Positions 31,825 to 39,053 of a stretch of 39,053 nucleotides of DNA are shown in pieces. A model generated the notes under the pieces. That model was given only the letters and a program-made list of their open reading frames with translations. It ran no database searches and was not told the DNA's origin. The DNA comes from Trueperaceae bacterium (GTDB taxonomy: Bacteria > Deinococcota > Deinococci > Deinococcales > Trueperaceae), in assembly GCA_020431825.1 (NCBI GenBank), contig JAGQHN010000036.1, positions 3,788 to 42,840 of the forward strand. Reading direction: 5' to 3'. Within the stretch, counting starts at the first letter, position 1. Every line of letters starts with the position of its first letter. The translations under genes and the position numbers were made by a program.

Positions 31825-32937
31825 TTAAGCAGGGGCTTTGCTTCTTGCTTCATCCAGCGTTTTCATCAGACTGTTAAAGGGTTTGATAAATTTATCAACG
31901 CCTTCATCTTCTAAGGTCTGGGTAATCTCATCCATATTGATGCCAAGTCTGGCAACTTCGGCCAAGACTTGCTTGGCTTCATCTACGCTGTCTTCAATCA
32001 GATCGGCAGGGTTACCGTGGTCACGGTAGGCATCCAGTGTTGAAGTTGGCATGGTATTGACGGTATCTTGACCAACCAGCGGCTCAACATACATAACATC
32101 GCTGTAATCAGGGTTTTTGGTGCCAGTTGAAGCCCAGAGCAGGCGCTGAACCCGGGCGCCCTGATTTGCCAGAGCTTGCCAGCGGTCACTGCCAAAGACG
32201 TCTTTGTAAATCTGATAGGCCAGTTTGGCATTGGCGATGGCGACCTTGCCTTTCAGGTTTTTGGCGGTGGCATTACCTTTGGCAGCAAGCTCATCAAACA
32301 TGGGGTCAAGCATGACATCGATGCGGCTTAAGAAAAAGCTGGCAACGGAAGCAATGCGGCTGATATCTTTACCACTGGCTGCGGCTTTTTCTAAACCTTC
32401 GACGTATGCCCAGGCCACGTCACGGTAGCGCTCGAGCCCAAAGAGCAAGGTGACATTAACATTGATGCCTTCAGAGATCAGGGTTGTAATGGCAGGTAGT
32501 CCAGCAGATGTTCCTGGCACCTTAATAAAAGTGTTGGGGCGACCTAAACGCTGCCATAAGTGACGGGCTTCTTTGACAGTACCTTCTGTGTCATTGGCGA
32601 GATCAGGGGCAACCTCGAGGCTGACATAGCCGTAGCGACCCTCATTAGCGTCGTAGAGGTCTCTAAAAAGATCGGCGGCATCCTGAATATCTTGAATGAC
32701 AATATCCTCATAAATTTCAGCGGTACTTTTGCCCTGAGCAGCGAGGTCGGCAATAGCGCTGTCATATTCATTTGATTGCGCAATGGCTTTTTCAAAAATG
32801 GCAGGGTTAGAGGTAACGCCGCGAAGGCCATCACGTTCAATAAGGGTTTTTAAGTAGCCGTCATGCATCATGCTGCGTTTGATTTCGTCCATATAGACAG
32901 ACTGACCAAAATCGTTTAATTTTTTTAGTGGATTCAT
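31825..32937 (-). CDS. tal: Transaldolase
   Basis: This 370-residue enzyme of the pentose phosphate pathway moves a dihydroxyacetone unit between sugar phosphates in the cytosol. The Schiff-base lysine is K139 in NTFIKVPGT. GLRGVTSNPAIFEKAI near the N-terminus, GINVNVTLLF and RVQRLLWASTGTKNPDYSD are family signatures. Length and motifs match the long transaldolase subclass found in actinobacteria and related groups. GGAG lies 9 nt before the ATG. Four tandem 16-bp repeats sit 82-143 bp upstream. No other pentose phosphate gene is adjacent. Confidence 0.97.
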   Translation of the reverse strand: MNPLKKLNDFGQSVYMDEIKRSMMHDGYLKTLIERDGLRGVTSNPAIFEKAIAQSNEYDSAIADLAAQGKSTAEIYEDIVIQDIQDAADLFRDLYDANEGRYGYVSLEVAPDLANDTEGTVKEARHLWQRLGRPNTFIKVPGTSAGLPAITTLISEGINVNVTLLFGLERYRDVAWAYVEGLEKAAASGKDISRIASVASFFLSRIDVMLDPMFDELAAKGNATAKNLKGKVAIANAKLAYQIYKDVFGSDRWQALANQGARVQRLLWASTGTKNPDYSDVMYVEPLVGQDTVNTMPTSTLDAYRDHGNPADLIEDSVDEAKQVLAEVARLGINMDEITQTLEDEGVDKFIKPFNSLMKTLDEARSKAPA

Positions 32938-33018
32938 GCTGAATACTCCTGTGCAGAAAACTTAGAGGCGTAAGTGCCTTTTGCTTAAGACTAGCACAGT
33001 TAGCATAGAAACACGTTT

Positions 33019-33080
33019 GACCAGGCTAAGTTCTGATCAGGCTAAGTTCTGACCAGGCTAAGTTCTGACCAGGCTAAGTT
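33019..33080 (-). repeat. Four tandem 16-bp repeats upstream of transaldolase
   Basis: The plus-strand unit GACCAGGCTAAGTTCT occurs 3.9 times without spacers (33019, 33035, 33051, 33067). The second copy has one change (GATCAGG). The rest of the 32938-33181 gap shows only a short inverted repeat (CATCGCAAGTGATG) near 33146. Confidence 0.85.
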
Positions 33081-33181
33081 AAGTGTTTAACTATAAGGTT
33101 TCTGATTTTGTGTGGCGAGAGACGAATCCAGTCAGCAGGGTCATCCATCGCAAGTGATGTACGAAATCTGGTAAACAATCG

Positions 33182-34087
33182 TTAACCAGGCGTCCAGAGC
33201 TGAATAGGAACATGCTCGAGTTCTTTACGTTCTTTGGCAAGGTACATGGCACTATCGGCGCGCTCGAGCAAACTGTCAACATGGGCCTCGCTCGAGGGCA
33301 AAACGGCGATGCCAATACTGGCACCCGGTCTCAAAGCTTGTCCACTGATTTCAATGGACTCGTCAAAGGTCTGGGCGATGCGCTGGGCAGTTTTTAGAGC
33401 GCAACTCTCGCTTGTTTGGGGTAAAAACAGAGCAAACTCATCGCCACCTGAGCGAAACAAGATATCCTGCTCACGGCTTAGTTTGCTTAGTCGCCAGGCA
33501 ATTTGCTTTAAGACCTCGTCGCCTGCCGAGTGCCCCAAGGTGTCATTGATTTCCTTAAAGCCATTCAGGTCAAAATAGAGGAGGCCACATGACCACTGAA
33601 AGCGTTTTGCCAGGGAGAGCAGCTGGGGGGTCCGTGATAAAAAGTAGCGCCGATTATAGAGTCCGGTAAGCTCATCTTGAAAGGCAAGTTTATGAATATG
33701 CGCTTCAAAGCGCTTACGCTTGCTGATATCTTCGACAAGTAAGACCAGATAATCATCATGGCGCTGGGTCTTAATCTGATACCACAGCTCGGTATCAGAA
33801 CCTGACGCATCTTTACGGATGAGCTGCTCAAAAGATTGACTGACCGATGATCTATAGGCTCTCTGCAGGCGCTCGAGTACACTGGGATCCTGCCATATCA
33901 TCTGGCTGCTTAAAGGCTGCCCCAGGATAGATGCCTGGGGGTCAAGCCAGTAAAGCTTTTTGGCATAATCGTTTAAATAAAAAAAATAAAAGTCGTTAGC
34001 TGCCTCTTTCTTTAACACAATGATGCCTGCTGACAGCTCATTGACCATGGTGAACAAAAGCGTGGCAGGAAGAAAGGGTTGCAGCAT
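33182..34087 (-). CDS. PAS-GGDEF diguanylate cyclase
   Basis: This protein of about 301 residues has an N-terminal PAS-like sensor (NELSAGIIVLKKEAANDFYFFYLND to LVEDISKRKRFE) and a GGDEF domain with DELTGLYNRRYF, FDLNGFKEINDTLGH and an intact active site RSGGDEFAL. It should make c-di-GMP in the cytosol. No RxxD inhibitory site is obvious before the GGDEF. The frame is open to ATG 34114, but neither start has a ribosome-binding site. I chose ATG 34087 because a perfect TATAAT lies 6 nt upstream, matching other leaderless genes here. c-di-GMP often controls exopolysaccharide; a link to the operon at 5-15 kb is only inferred. Confidence 0.92.
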   Translation of the reverse strand: MLQPFLPATLLFTMVNELSAGIIVLKKEAANDFYFFYLNDYAKKLYWLDPQASILGQPLSSQMIWQDPSVLERLQRAYRSSVSQSFEQLIRKDASGSDTELWYQIKTQRHDDYLVLLVEDISKRKRFEAHIHKLAFQDELTGLYNRRYFLSRTPQLLSLAKRFQWSCGLLYFDLNGFKEINDTLGHSAGDEVLKQIAWRLSKLSREQDILFRSGGDEFALFLPQTSESCALKTAQRIAQTFDESIEISGQALRPGASIGIAVLPSSEAHVDSLLERADSAMYLAKERKELEHVPIQLWTPG

Positions 34088-34093
34088 TGCCAG

Positions 34094-34099
34094 ATTATA
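34094..34099 (-). promoter_or_regulatory. -10 box of a leaderless diguanylate cyclase transcript
   Basis: Perfect TATAAT on the minus strand, 6 nt before ATG 34087. It lies within the frame that would be coding if ATG 34114 were used. No good -35 is seen. Confidence 0.5.
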
Positions 34100-34136
34100 T
34101 AAATGAAAGCCCATGATAGGGGCAATCTGGATGTAT

Positions 34137-34176
34137 CTTTATACAGCTTTGGGCTAAAGTTTACAGTCTGTATAAG
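34137..34176. repeat. Imperfect inverted repeat upstream of the diguanylate cyclase gene
   Basis: CTTTATACAG (34137-34146) faces CTGTATAAG (34168-34176), enclosing a smaller CTTT/AAAG pair. It may be an operator or structured leader; no c-di-GMP riboswitch motif was recognised. Confidence 0.35.
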
Positions 34177-34197
34177 ATTTGCGTGCATGTTTTAGTA

Positions 34198-34238
34198 CTA
34201 AAATGCGGTTTTAATGTTTTGTATAACATTAAAACCGC
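34198..34238 (-). terminator. Intrinsic terminator after the MocA-like gene
   Basis: GCGGTTTTAATGTT pairs perfectly with AACATTAAAACCGC (14 bp, 6-nt loop), followed on the minus strand by ATTTTAG. Confidence 0.8.
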
Positions 34239-34276
34239 TCGTGAGAGCGTATCCCTAGATGACTCCGACTATGACA

Positions 34277-34861
34277 TTATTCAAGCATTTTGGTATAGCC
34301 CTCTAAAAAGCGCCTCACATCTTCAGGCGTATCAATGTCCTGATAGTGCTCGAGTTCTAGCTCGGCGACTCGAGTACCTTCTCGTTTTAAGGTTTTCGCG
34401 CCCTTATCGCCTTTAAGCTCTGAGGCATGGTTGAAAAGTTCTTTTGCAATGACAACGGGCGGCCCCTGAATTCCTTCATAACTGGAAAAAACCAGATCGG
34501 CGCGGTAGTCTTGCTGCGTTTTTAAAAGGTCTTGCAGATGCGTTTCTGGAATAAAGGGTTGATCGCCCAGTAAGACCAGCGCCAGTTCAGTTTGCTCTGG
34601 CACCCTAAGCAGACCCGTTCGCAGACTCGAGCCCAGACCTTCTTGCCAGTCAGCATTATAAATAAGGCTTGCCTGACCTTTTTCTACCAGGGGTTTATAA
34701 GTGTCGTGGTAGGCGCCAACCACTACCAGTACCTCGTCGCAAAGTGGTTTGGCTTTGCCGATGGCGTGCTCTAAAAGACTTTTTCCCTGATACTCGAGCG
34801 CCAGTTTTGCTTTACCCATGCGCTGGCTTTCCCCCCCTGCCAGAATGATGCCAGTGATCAC
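34277..34861 (-). CDS. MobA/MocA-like nucleotidyltransferase (molybdenum cofactor cytidylyltransferase-type)
   Basis: This 194-residue protein has ITGIILAGGESQRMGKAKL at the N-terminus (nucleotide-binding loop), EGLGSSLRTGL, the metal-binding LLGDQPF and GPPVVI, which together match MocA, the enzyme that attaches CMP to molybdopterin. GTG 34861 overlaps the TGA of the upstream VWA gene as GTGA, so the two are translationally coupled. That pairing is typical of maturation genes for molybdenum hydroxylases such as CO or xanthine dehydrogenases. No such enzyme is encoded in this window. Confidence 0.88.
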   Translation of the reverse strand: MITGIILAGGESQRMGKAKLALEYQGKSLLEHAIGKAKPLCDEVLVVVGAYHDTYKPLVEKGQASLIYNADWQEGLGSSLRTGLLRVPEQTELALVLLGDQPFIPETHLQDLLKTQQDYRADLVFSSYEGIQGPPVVIAKELFNHASELKGDKGAKTLKREGTRVAELELEHYQDIDTPEDVRRFLEGYTKMLE

Positions 34862-35991
34862 GCTTTAGCTTTCATAAGCAAGCGCTCTAGGTTCTCCAGA
34901 CTTTCAAAATTGTGAGACGGGGCAAAGATATCAATATAGGGCATCGCAGTGCGCATACCGCTGGCGGTTGGTTCATAACCAGGACTGGCAGCCAGCGGGT
35001 TAAGCCAGATAATCTGATTGGCCCGTTCGTGCAAACTGCGCATGCTGCGCTGCAAAATGTCCAGATCGCCCGTATCCCAGCCGTCACTGTTAATAATAAT
35101 GACGGTTTTGCTGTCAATAAAGCCGCCGTAGTGCTCGAGTAATTTAGCCAGACAAACCCCGATTTTGGTGCCACCACTGCGCCCGGGCATAGCTTCTCTG
35201 GCTGCCATAATAGCTTCGTCTACTCCGCCGCGTTGCAGATGGAGCGTCAGGCGGTACAGATCGGTACTGAAGCCAAAGACTTCGGCTCGGCCCATATAGC
35301 GTTGCCGCACAAAAGCAAAGGCCAGTTGTAGCAAAAAGTGGCTGTAAATCATCATGGAGCCAGAAACATCAAACACAAATAAGATGCGGGTTTTGCCTAG
35401 CTCTCGAGTCTTAAACTTAAGGTCTAAAAGCTCGCCGCCCTTGCTTATACTTTTTCGGATGGTTCGGCGTAAGTCTGTAAGTTCGGCCTTGCGTGATGAG
35501 GCGACCCAGCGCCGGGAAGCTTTGGTAGCCAGTTGTTTTGCCAGGCGGCGCACCAGTTTTTGCAGGGCATCTACCTGATTGGTCTGAATCATGCTGTCTT
35601 TTTTAGCAATGACCTCATCGCGGCTGTAACCCATGGTGTCAATCTGTTCGTCACTGTCGGTGCCCCTTTCCCAGTCGAGCAGAGAAAGACTTTGTACCTT
35701 GCGAGCCTGGGGCAACTGATTGACCTGGGGGCTCATATCAGGTTTGTCTAAGAGACCTCCTTCCCAGAACTCGGCAAAGTGGCGAGCAAAACTGCGCTGC
35801 TCCGAAGGACTTTTGGCAAAGATGGTTTGCAGGGTCAAAAAGACATCATCACGGTCAGCTATATTTATTTTGCCTAGCGCTTCTAGACCCAGGCTCACTT
35901 CGCCCGGCCCAATCAAAAAAGCATGTTGCCTTAAGGTTTTGGCAAATTGAAGTAAATTCGCCTCGAGCCGACTGTGGTAAAGCTCTAACAT
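34858..35991 (-). CDS. CoxE-like VWA-domain protein
   Basis: The 377-residue protein has an alpha-helical N-terminal half and a C-terminal von Willebrand A domain with an intact MIDAS: DVSGSM (about 210-215), the GGTKIG threonine and NSDGWDTGD. CoxE proteins work with an AAA ATPase (CoxD) in inserting or maturing the metal centre of molybdenum hydroxylases. The coupled MocA-like gene downstream supports that assignment; CoxD is not seen here. No clear ribosome-binding site precedes ATG 35991; TATGCT lies 9 nt upstream. Confidence 0.88.
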   Translation of the reverse strand: MLELYHSRLEANLLQFAKTLRQHAFLIGPGEVSLGLEALGKINIADRDDVFLTLQTIFAKSPSEQRSFARHFAEFWEGGLLDKPDMSPQVNQLPQARKVQSLSLLDWERGTDSDEQIDTMGYSRDEVIAKKDSMIQTNQVDALQKLVRRLAKQLATKASRRWVASSRKAELTDLRRTIRKSISKGGELLDLKFKTRELGKTRILFVFDVSGSMMIYSHFLLQLAFAFVRQRYMGRAEVFGFSTDLYRLTLHLQRGGVDEAIMAAREAMPGRSGGTKIGVCLAKLLEHYGGFIDSKTVIIINSDGWDTGDLDILQRSMRSLHERANQIIWLNPLAASPGYEPTASGMRTAMPYIDIFAPSHNFESLENLERLLMKAKA

Positions 35992-36030
35992 CGTCTTTAA
36001 AGCATAAAGGACAGGCCTTTACAGAATTCC

Positions 36031-36074
36031 CTGACAAGACACATAGGGAGCGCTTTGTGTCTTAGTTTGTCAGA
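36031..36074. repeat. Inverted repeat spanning the histidine kinase stop codon
   Basis: AAGACACA (36036-36043) pairs with TGTGTCTT (36056-36063), with outer CTGACA/TTGTCAG arms. It overlaps the kinase stop codon at 36062. It lacks a T tract, so termination is doubtful. Confidence 0.45.
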
Positions 36075-38680
36075 GCTACTCTGGGGCCTGAATAGGTATG
36101 AATACAGGTCATGAGCTCGGGCAGGTTTATAGGTTTGGTCAGGTAGTGCACTGCCCCGAGTTCACGTAAGCTCTGTTTGCTTTCAGTACTGGCATCAGCA
36201 CTCAAAATGATCACGGGAATGGCCTCGGTTTTTGGATTGGCTTTAAGCGCTTTTAGCACCTCTCTACCGCTAAGCCCAGGCAGATGCAGGTCAAGCAGTA
36301 CAAGGTCAGGAAGCTGGTTCTGGATAAGCTCGAGCCCGGTATCTCCACGCATGCTGCTTTTAAGCGAGGTGCCAGGCAGGTGCTCGAGGACATGTTCAAT
36401 CAATTTCAAATTGATGAGATTGTCTTCCAGATAGACAAGGCTGTTGCCCTTACTTGCAGGAAGATTTATGACCTGAGGTAGCTGAGGGTTTAGCTGATGC
36501 TTTTCTGCCACCGGAAGGGTCAGGAGAACCTCGGTTCCTTCTCCCTCCTGACTGCTAATTTCAAGACGTCCGCCCAGTAGCTTAACCAGCTCTTTGCTAA
36601 GGCTTAAACCAATGCCTGTGCCTTCAACCGCAGTTTGTTCTGCGCCAAGCCTATTAAAAGGTGTAAACAGATCTTTAAGCCTGTGCTCTGCAATGCCGAT
36701 ACCTGAGTCCTTGATTCGTAGCTCGAGACCTCCCTGGTGCTTCTGGCTGCTTATCGTCACGGTTCCTTGGACTTTGTTGTATTTATAGGCGTTAGAGAGC
36801 AAATTGATAAGAACCTGTTTAAGACGCTGCTTGTCTGCCTTGACGTAAAAAGGTTCAGAGTTTTTTGTATCTGCATGCCTTACAAGAGTTGCCACCTGGT
36901 TTTTTTGCGCCAGGTGCTTGGTAAGCTGCAAGGCTTCTTCCAGAACATCGCTGAGAGATAGTGTCTCTATGGAAAGCGACAATTTGCCTGCCTCAATCTG
37001 CGCGATATCTAAAACATCATTAACAAGGCTTAGCAGGTGTTTACCCGCCTGACTAATCTGGGTCAAGTGACTCTTTTGCAGGGGCTCGAGTTGCCCAAGC
37101 TCGAGCAGTTGAGAAAAGCCCAAAATGGCATTTAGGGGCGTGCGAAACTCATGACTTACCCGTGATAAAAACTGACTTTTGGCTTCGCTGGCTTCTTCGG
37201 CCAGGTACTTGGCCTTGAGCAGATTGGCTTTGATTTGCCGCTCCTTGGTAATGTCAAAGAGTAGCAGAACATAATTAACACATTCTCCCTGTTCGTTAAG
37301 AATGGGCTGACCCTCGGCGATGACATAAATAGCTTCATTGCTTTTGGTATAGATGACCTGTTCTTCTTTGAAACTTTGTGCCCGTTCTACTTCAAATCGC
37401 TGATTATTGCTCTCAGAATGAAATAAAAACTCGGCTGCTTTTTTGCCCTGGATTTCCTCGAGGCTATAGCCAGTTAGCTGGGTAAAGCTGTCATTAATCC
37501 ATTCATGGCTGCCGTCAGCTTTGACAATAGACACGGCGTGACTGCTCTTATTGGCAATGACTGCCAGCTTGCGATTGTTTTCTTCGATTTCTCGGTGCGC
37601 TCGTCTTTCCAAAATGGTCTGGGTAACATCTCTGATAAAAGCTATAAAAACTCGTTCGCCCTCAAACTCGGTTTCATTGTCAGAAATTTCCATATAAAAG
37701 AGTTCCCCATTTTTGCGCTGCCCTTTGAGCAGGGCGTTACGCAGGTTTTGCCGGTGCATTTCAAGCGTTAGGGGGATGGGGGTTAGTTTCTGGACTGACT
37801 GGCCTATCATTTCATTAGCCTTATAGCCAAAAATTCGTTCGGCGGCCTTATTAAAAAAGCGTACCCTCAAGGTCTCATCGATCAGCAAAATGCCATCAAC
37901 CGAGTGGTCGAGAACCACATTGAGCGAGGCAAGGGTGTTGGCCTTTTCGTGCTCGAGTCGCTCGAGTTGCAAAGAGGCCTGATTCAGGCTGGTTTTAAGC
38001 CGCTCAAACTGCAAAGGTAAGGGCGGAAGCTTAAGGCTTTTGCCTGGCTTTTTAATAAAGTCGGTGGCAAATTGGCTTGCTTTTTCTAAACTGCTTAAAG
38101 GACGGTAGAAGAAAAGCGCCATAACCAGCAGGCTTAAGCTAAGCCCGATTACAGAAATAAAGCTACTGCGCTGCATGAGTTGCAGGCGGAAACCAGAAAC
38201 ACTGCTAATGTCAGCTTGCAGATTAACCATGCCGATGCCCTGCACAGCACTCCCTAAGGGTTGCCATAAGGTCAGAACATCATCTGTCAGGGTATAACCG
38301 GGGTCTGGTAGCTCGAGCCTTACACCCGAGCTTATGATTTGCCGTCCACTCAAGGTGTTTTTGATGCCCTTAATCAGTTTGCCCTCAGGGTTATAAAGTT
38401 CGATACTGATGATGTCTGGCATCTGGGCAAATTTCCGCAGATAGAGAAAAAGAGCGTAGTCATCGTGATTATCCAGATGGGTCTGACTTTCGGTGGCAAT
38501 CAGCTCAATGATAGCCCGGTTATGCTCGAGGTACTCCTCTTTAACAATTTTGGCCAGATAATTGCTCTGTACAATAATAAAAAAGAAAGACGCTGAACAG
38601 GCCAGCAGCGTAAAAAAAAGAGCTACCTGCACATAAAAATTGGTCAGGAGACGCTTCGCTAAACTTGAGGTTCTTACCAT
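36062..38680 (-). CDS. Hybrid sensor histidine kinase with extracytoplasmic sensor, two PAS domains and a receiver
   Basis: The 872-residue membrane kinase has helices at about 18-38 and 172-192 bounding a periplasmic-type sensor of about 130 residues. PAS domains follow at about 250-360 and 370-480. HisKA has H510 in SHEFRTPLNAI, and the ATPase has N630 (NLLSNAYKYN), DSGIGI and GTGIGLSLSK. A C-terminal receiver (about 746-865) has D797 in LLDLHLPGLSG and K849 in YLTKPI. Phosphate would pass from H510 to D797 and possibly to a separate phosphotransfer protein not seen here. No cognate output regulator is adjacent. No clear ribosome-binding site precedes ATG 38680. Confidence 0.95.
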   Translation of the reverse strand: MVRTSSLAKRLLTNFYVQVALFFTLLACSASFFFIIVQSNYLAKIVKEEYLEHNRAIIELIATESQTHLDNHDDYALFLYLRKFAQMPDIISIELYNPEGKLIKGIKNTLSGRQIISSGVRLELPDPGYTLTDDVLTLWQPLGSAVQGIGMVNLQADISSVSGFRLQLMQRSSFISVIGLSLSLLVMALFFYRPLSSLEKASQFATDFIKKPGKSLKLPPLPLQFERLKTSLNQASLQLERLEHEKANTLASLNVVLDHSVDGILLIDETLRVRFFNKAAERIFGYKANEMIGQSVQKLTPIPLTLEMHRQNLRNALLKGQRKNGELFYMEISDNETEFEGERVFIAFIRDVTQTILERRAHREIEENNRKLAVIANKSSHAVSIVKADGSHEWINDSFTQLTGYSLEEIQGKKAAEFLFHSESNNQRFEVERAQSFKEEQVIYTKSNEAIYVIAEGQPILNEQGECVNYVLLLFDITKERQIKANLLKAKYLAEEASEAKSQFLSRVSHEFRTPLNAILGFSQLLELGQLEPLQKSHLTQISQAGKHLLSLVNDVLDIAQIEAGKLSLSIETLSLSDVLEEALQLTKHLAQKNQVATLVRHADTKNSEPFYVKADKQRLKQVLINLLSNAYKYNKVQGTVTISSQKHQGGLELRIKDSGIGIAEHRLKDLFTPFNRLGAEQTAVEGTGIGLSLSKELVKLLGGRLEISSQEGEGTEVLLTLPVAEKHQLNPQLPQVINLPASKGNSLVYLEDNLINLKLIEHVLEHLPGTSLKSSMRGDTGLELIQNQLPDLVLLDLHLPGLSGREVLKALKANPKTEAIPVIILSADASTESKQSLRELGAVHYLTKPINLPELMTCIHTYSGPRVALTN

Positions 38681-38814
38681 GAGGACTCACAATCGAGCAG
38701 GTATCAGGTAATCACCTTAGATTTTGATTGTTACACTGCTATTACAACCTCAGCAAGTTTATTAGCCTCAGTAAGTAGCCAGGACTGTTTCCAGCTTTTG
38801 CTAAGGTAAGAACT

Positions 38815-39053
38815 ATGACAACTAACAACCTGCCAAAGGTAGAAGAAAATAATGTTGTAGTTACGCCTTACGACCCTCAGTGGCCAACCCTCTTTAAAAA
38901 CGAAGCTAAGAAAGTCACAGAAGCCTTAGGGCAGGATGTCGCCATTGAACATTTTGGCAGCACGGCAGTTCCTGGACTGGCTGCTAAACCCATTGTTGAT
39001 ATCTTAATTGGTTCTAAAAAGGCGGCAGCTCCGTCAGAAACTCAGCTAAAGCG
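38815..39053 (+). CDS. GrpB-family (UPF0157) nucleotidyltransferase-like protein, 3' end outside window
   Basis: 79 codons are visible. VVVTPYDPQWPTLFKNE and IEHFGSTAVPGLAAKPIVDILIG are the GrpB hallmark. The GS-T and D-I-L part resembles the active site of the nucleotidyltransferase fold, whose biochemical role in this family is unclear. AAGG lies 8 nt before ATG 38815. The gene is divergent from the histidine kinase; the 134-bp gap between them holds no promoter I can defend. Confidence 0.9.
   Translation, partial: MTTNNLPKVEENNVVVTPYDPQWPTLFKNEAKKVTEALGQDVAIEHFGSTAVPGLAAKPIVDILIGSKKAAAPSETQLK

Noticed and set aside
33019..33080. CRISPR-like array
   Set aside because: The 16-bp units are directly adjacent without spacers and no cas gene is present.
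38697..38706. GCAGGTATCA shared with the repeats at 17914-17951
   Set aside because: A single 10-bp match in 39 kb is expected by chance at low frequency and it lacks the second copy; noted only as a lead.

Overview
This 39 kb bacterial chromosome fragment (moderate GC, close to half by eye) is densely coded and almost entirely on the minus strand. The exceptions are a small block at 0.9-5.3 kb and a partial gene at the right edge. The host was not identified. A Deinococcota (Trueperaceae-like) bacterium fits best, because of the Ala-Gln type signal peptide on the solute-binding protein, the apparent leaderless genes and the BTAD-STAND-TPR regulator; this is an inference. A striking global feature is the palindrome CTCGAG, which I counted by eye about 100 times where roughly 10 are expected. 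It occurs inside genes in all frames and as inverted pairs that form hairpins after genes.

Layout. 0-2 kb: a partial NAD-dependent epimerase (minus), then a rhomboid-type protease and a small membrane protein (plus). 2.2-5.3 kb: a large lipoprotein with a DUF2334 deacetylase-like domain, two Ig-like repeats, a VHL-beta-like domain and a ricin-type lectin. 5.3-15.6 kb: a minus-strand exopolysaccharide-type operon with overlapping or closely packed genes: flippase, GT2, GT4, a STAS / RsbW-like kinase / STAS partner-switching cassette, a giant GT-C-like membrane protein, an unknown anchored protein and a membrane-anchored GH5-like hydrolase. 15.9-21.6 kb: an oligopeptide ABC transporter (binding protein, two permeases, no ATPase), with an aminoglycoside-phosphotransferase-like gene between the permeases and an rRNA methyltransferase at the end.

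21.7-31.5 kb is the most interesting part. Two lipoproteins carry the pore-forming core of the cholesterol-dependent (thiol-activated) cytolysin family. In both, the C-terminal cholesterol-binding domain 4 is missing and replaced, by a seven-repeat FG-GAP beta-propeller in one and a LamG-like lectin fold in the other. Between them lies a 1090-residue AfsR/SARP-type regulator (BTAD, NB-ARC ATPase, TPRs), and next to them a subtilisin lipoprotein. Upstream of both cytolysin-like genes, and seen nowhere else in the window, is an exact ACTGATA-N4-ACTGATA direct repeat with 11-bp period, 9 bp before a TAARCT -10-like hexamer. That is the architecture of SARP-controlled promoters. I infer that the regulator switches on both surface cytolysins and that the protease may process them.

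31.5-39 kb: a 350-bp intergenic stretch with strong nested RNA-like structure, transaldolase, a PAS-GGDEF diguanylate cyclase, a MocA-like nucleotidyltransferase coupled to a CoxE-like VWA protein (molybdenum hydroxylase maturation), a hybrid sensor histidine kinase, and the start of a GrpB-family gene. No tRNA, rRNA, CRISPR array, insertion sequence or phage gene was seen.
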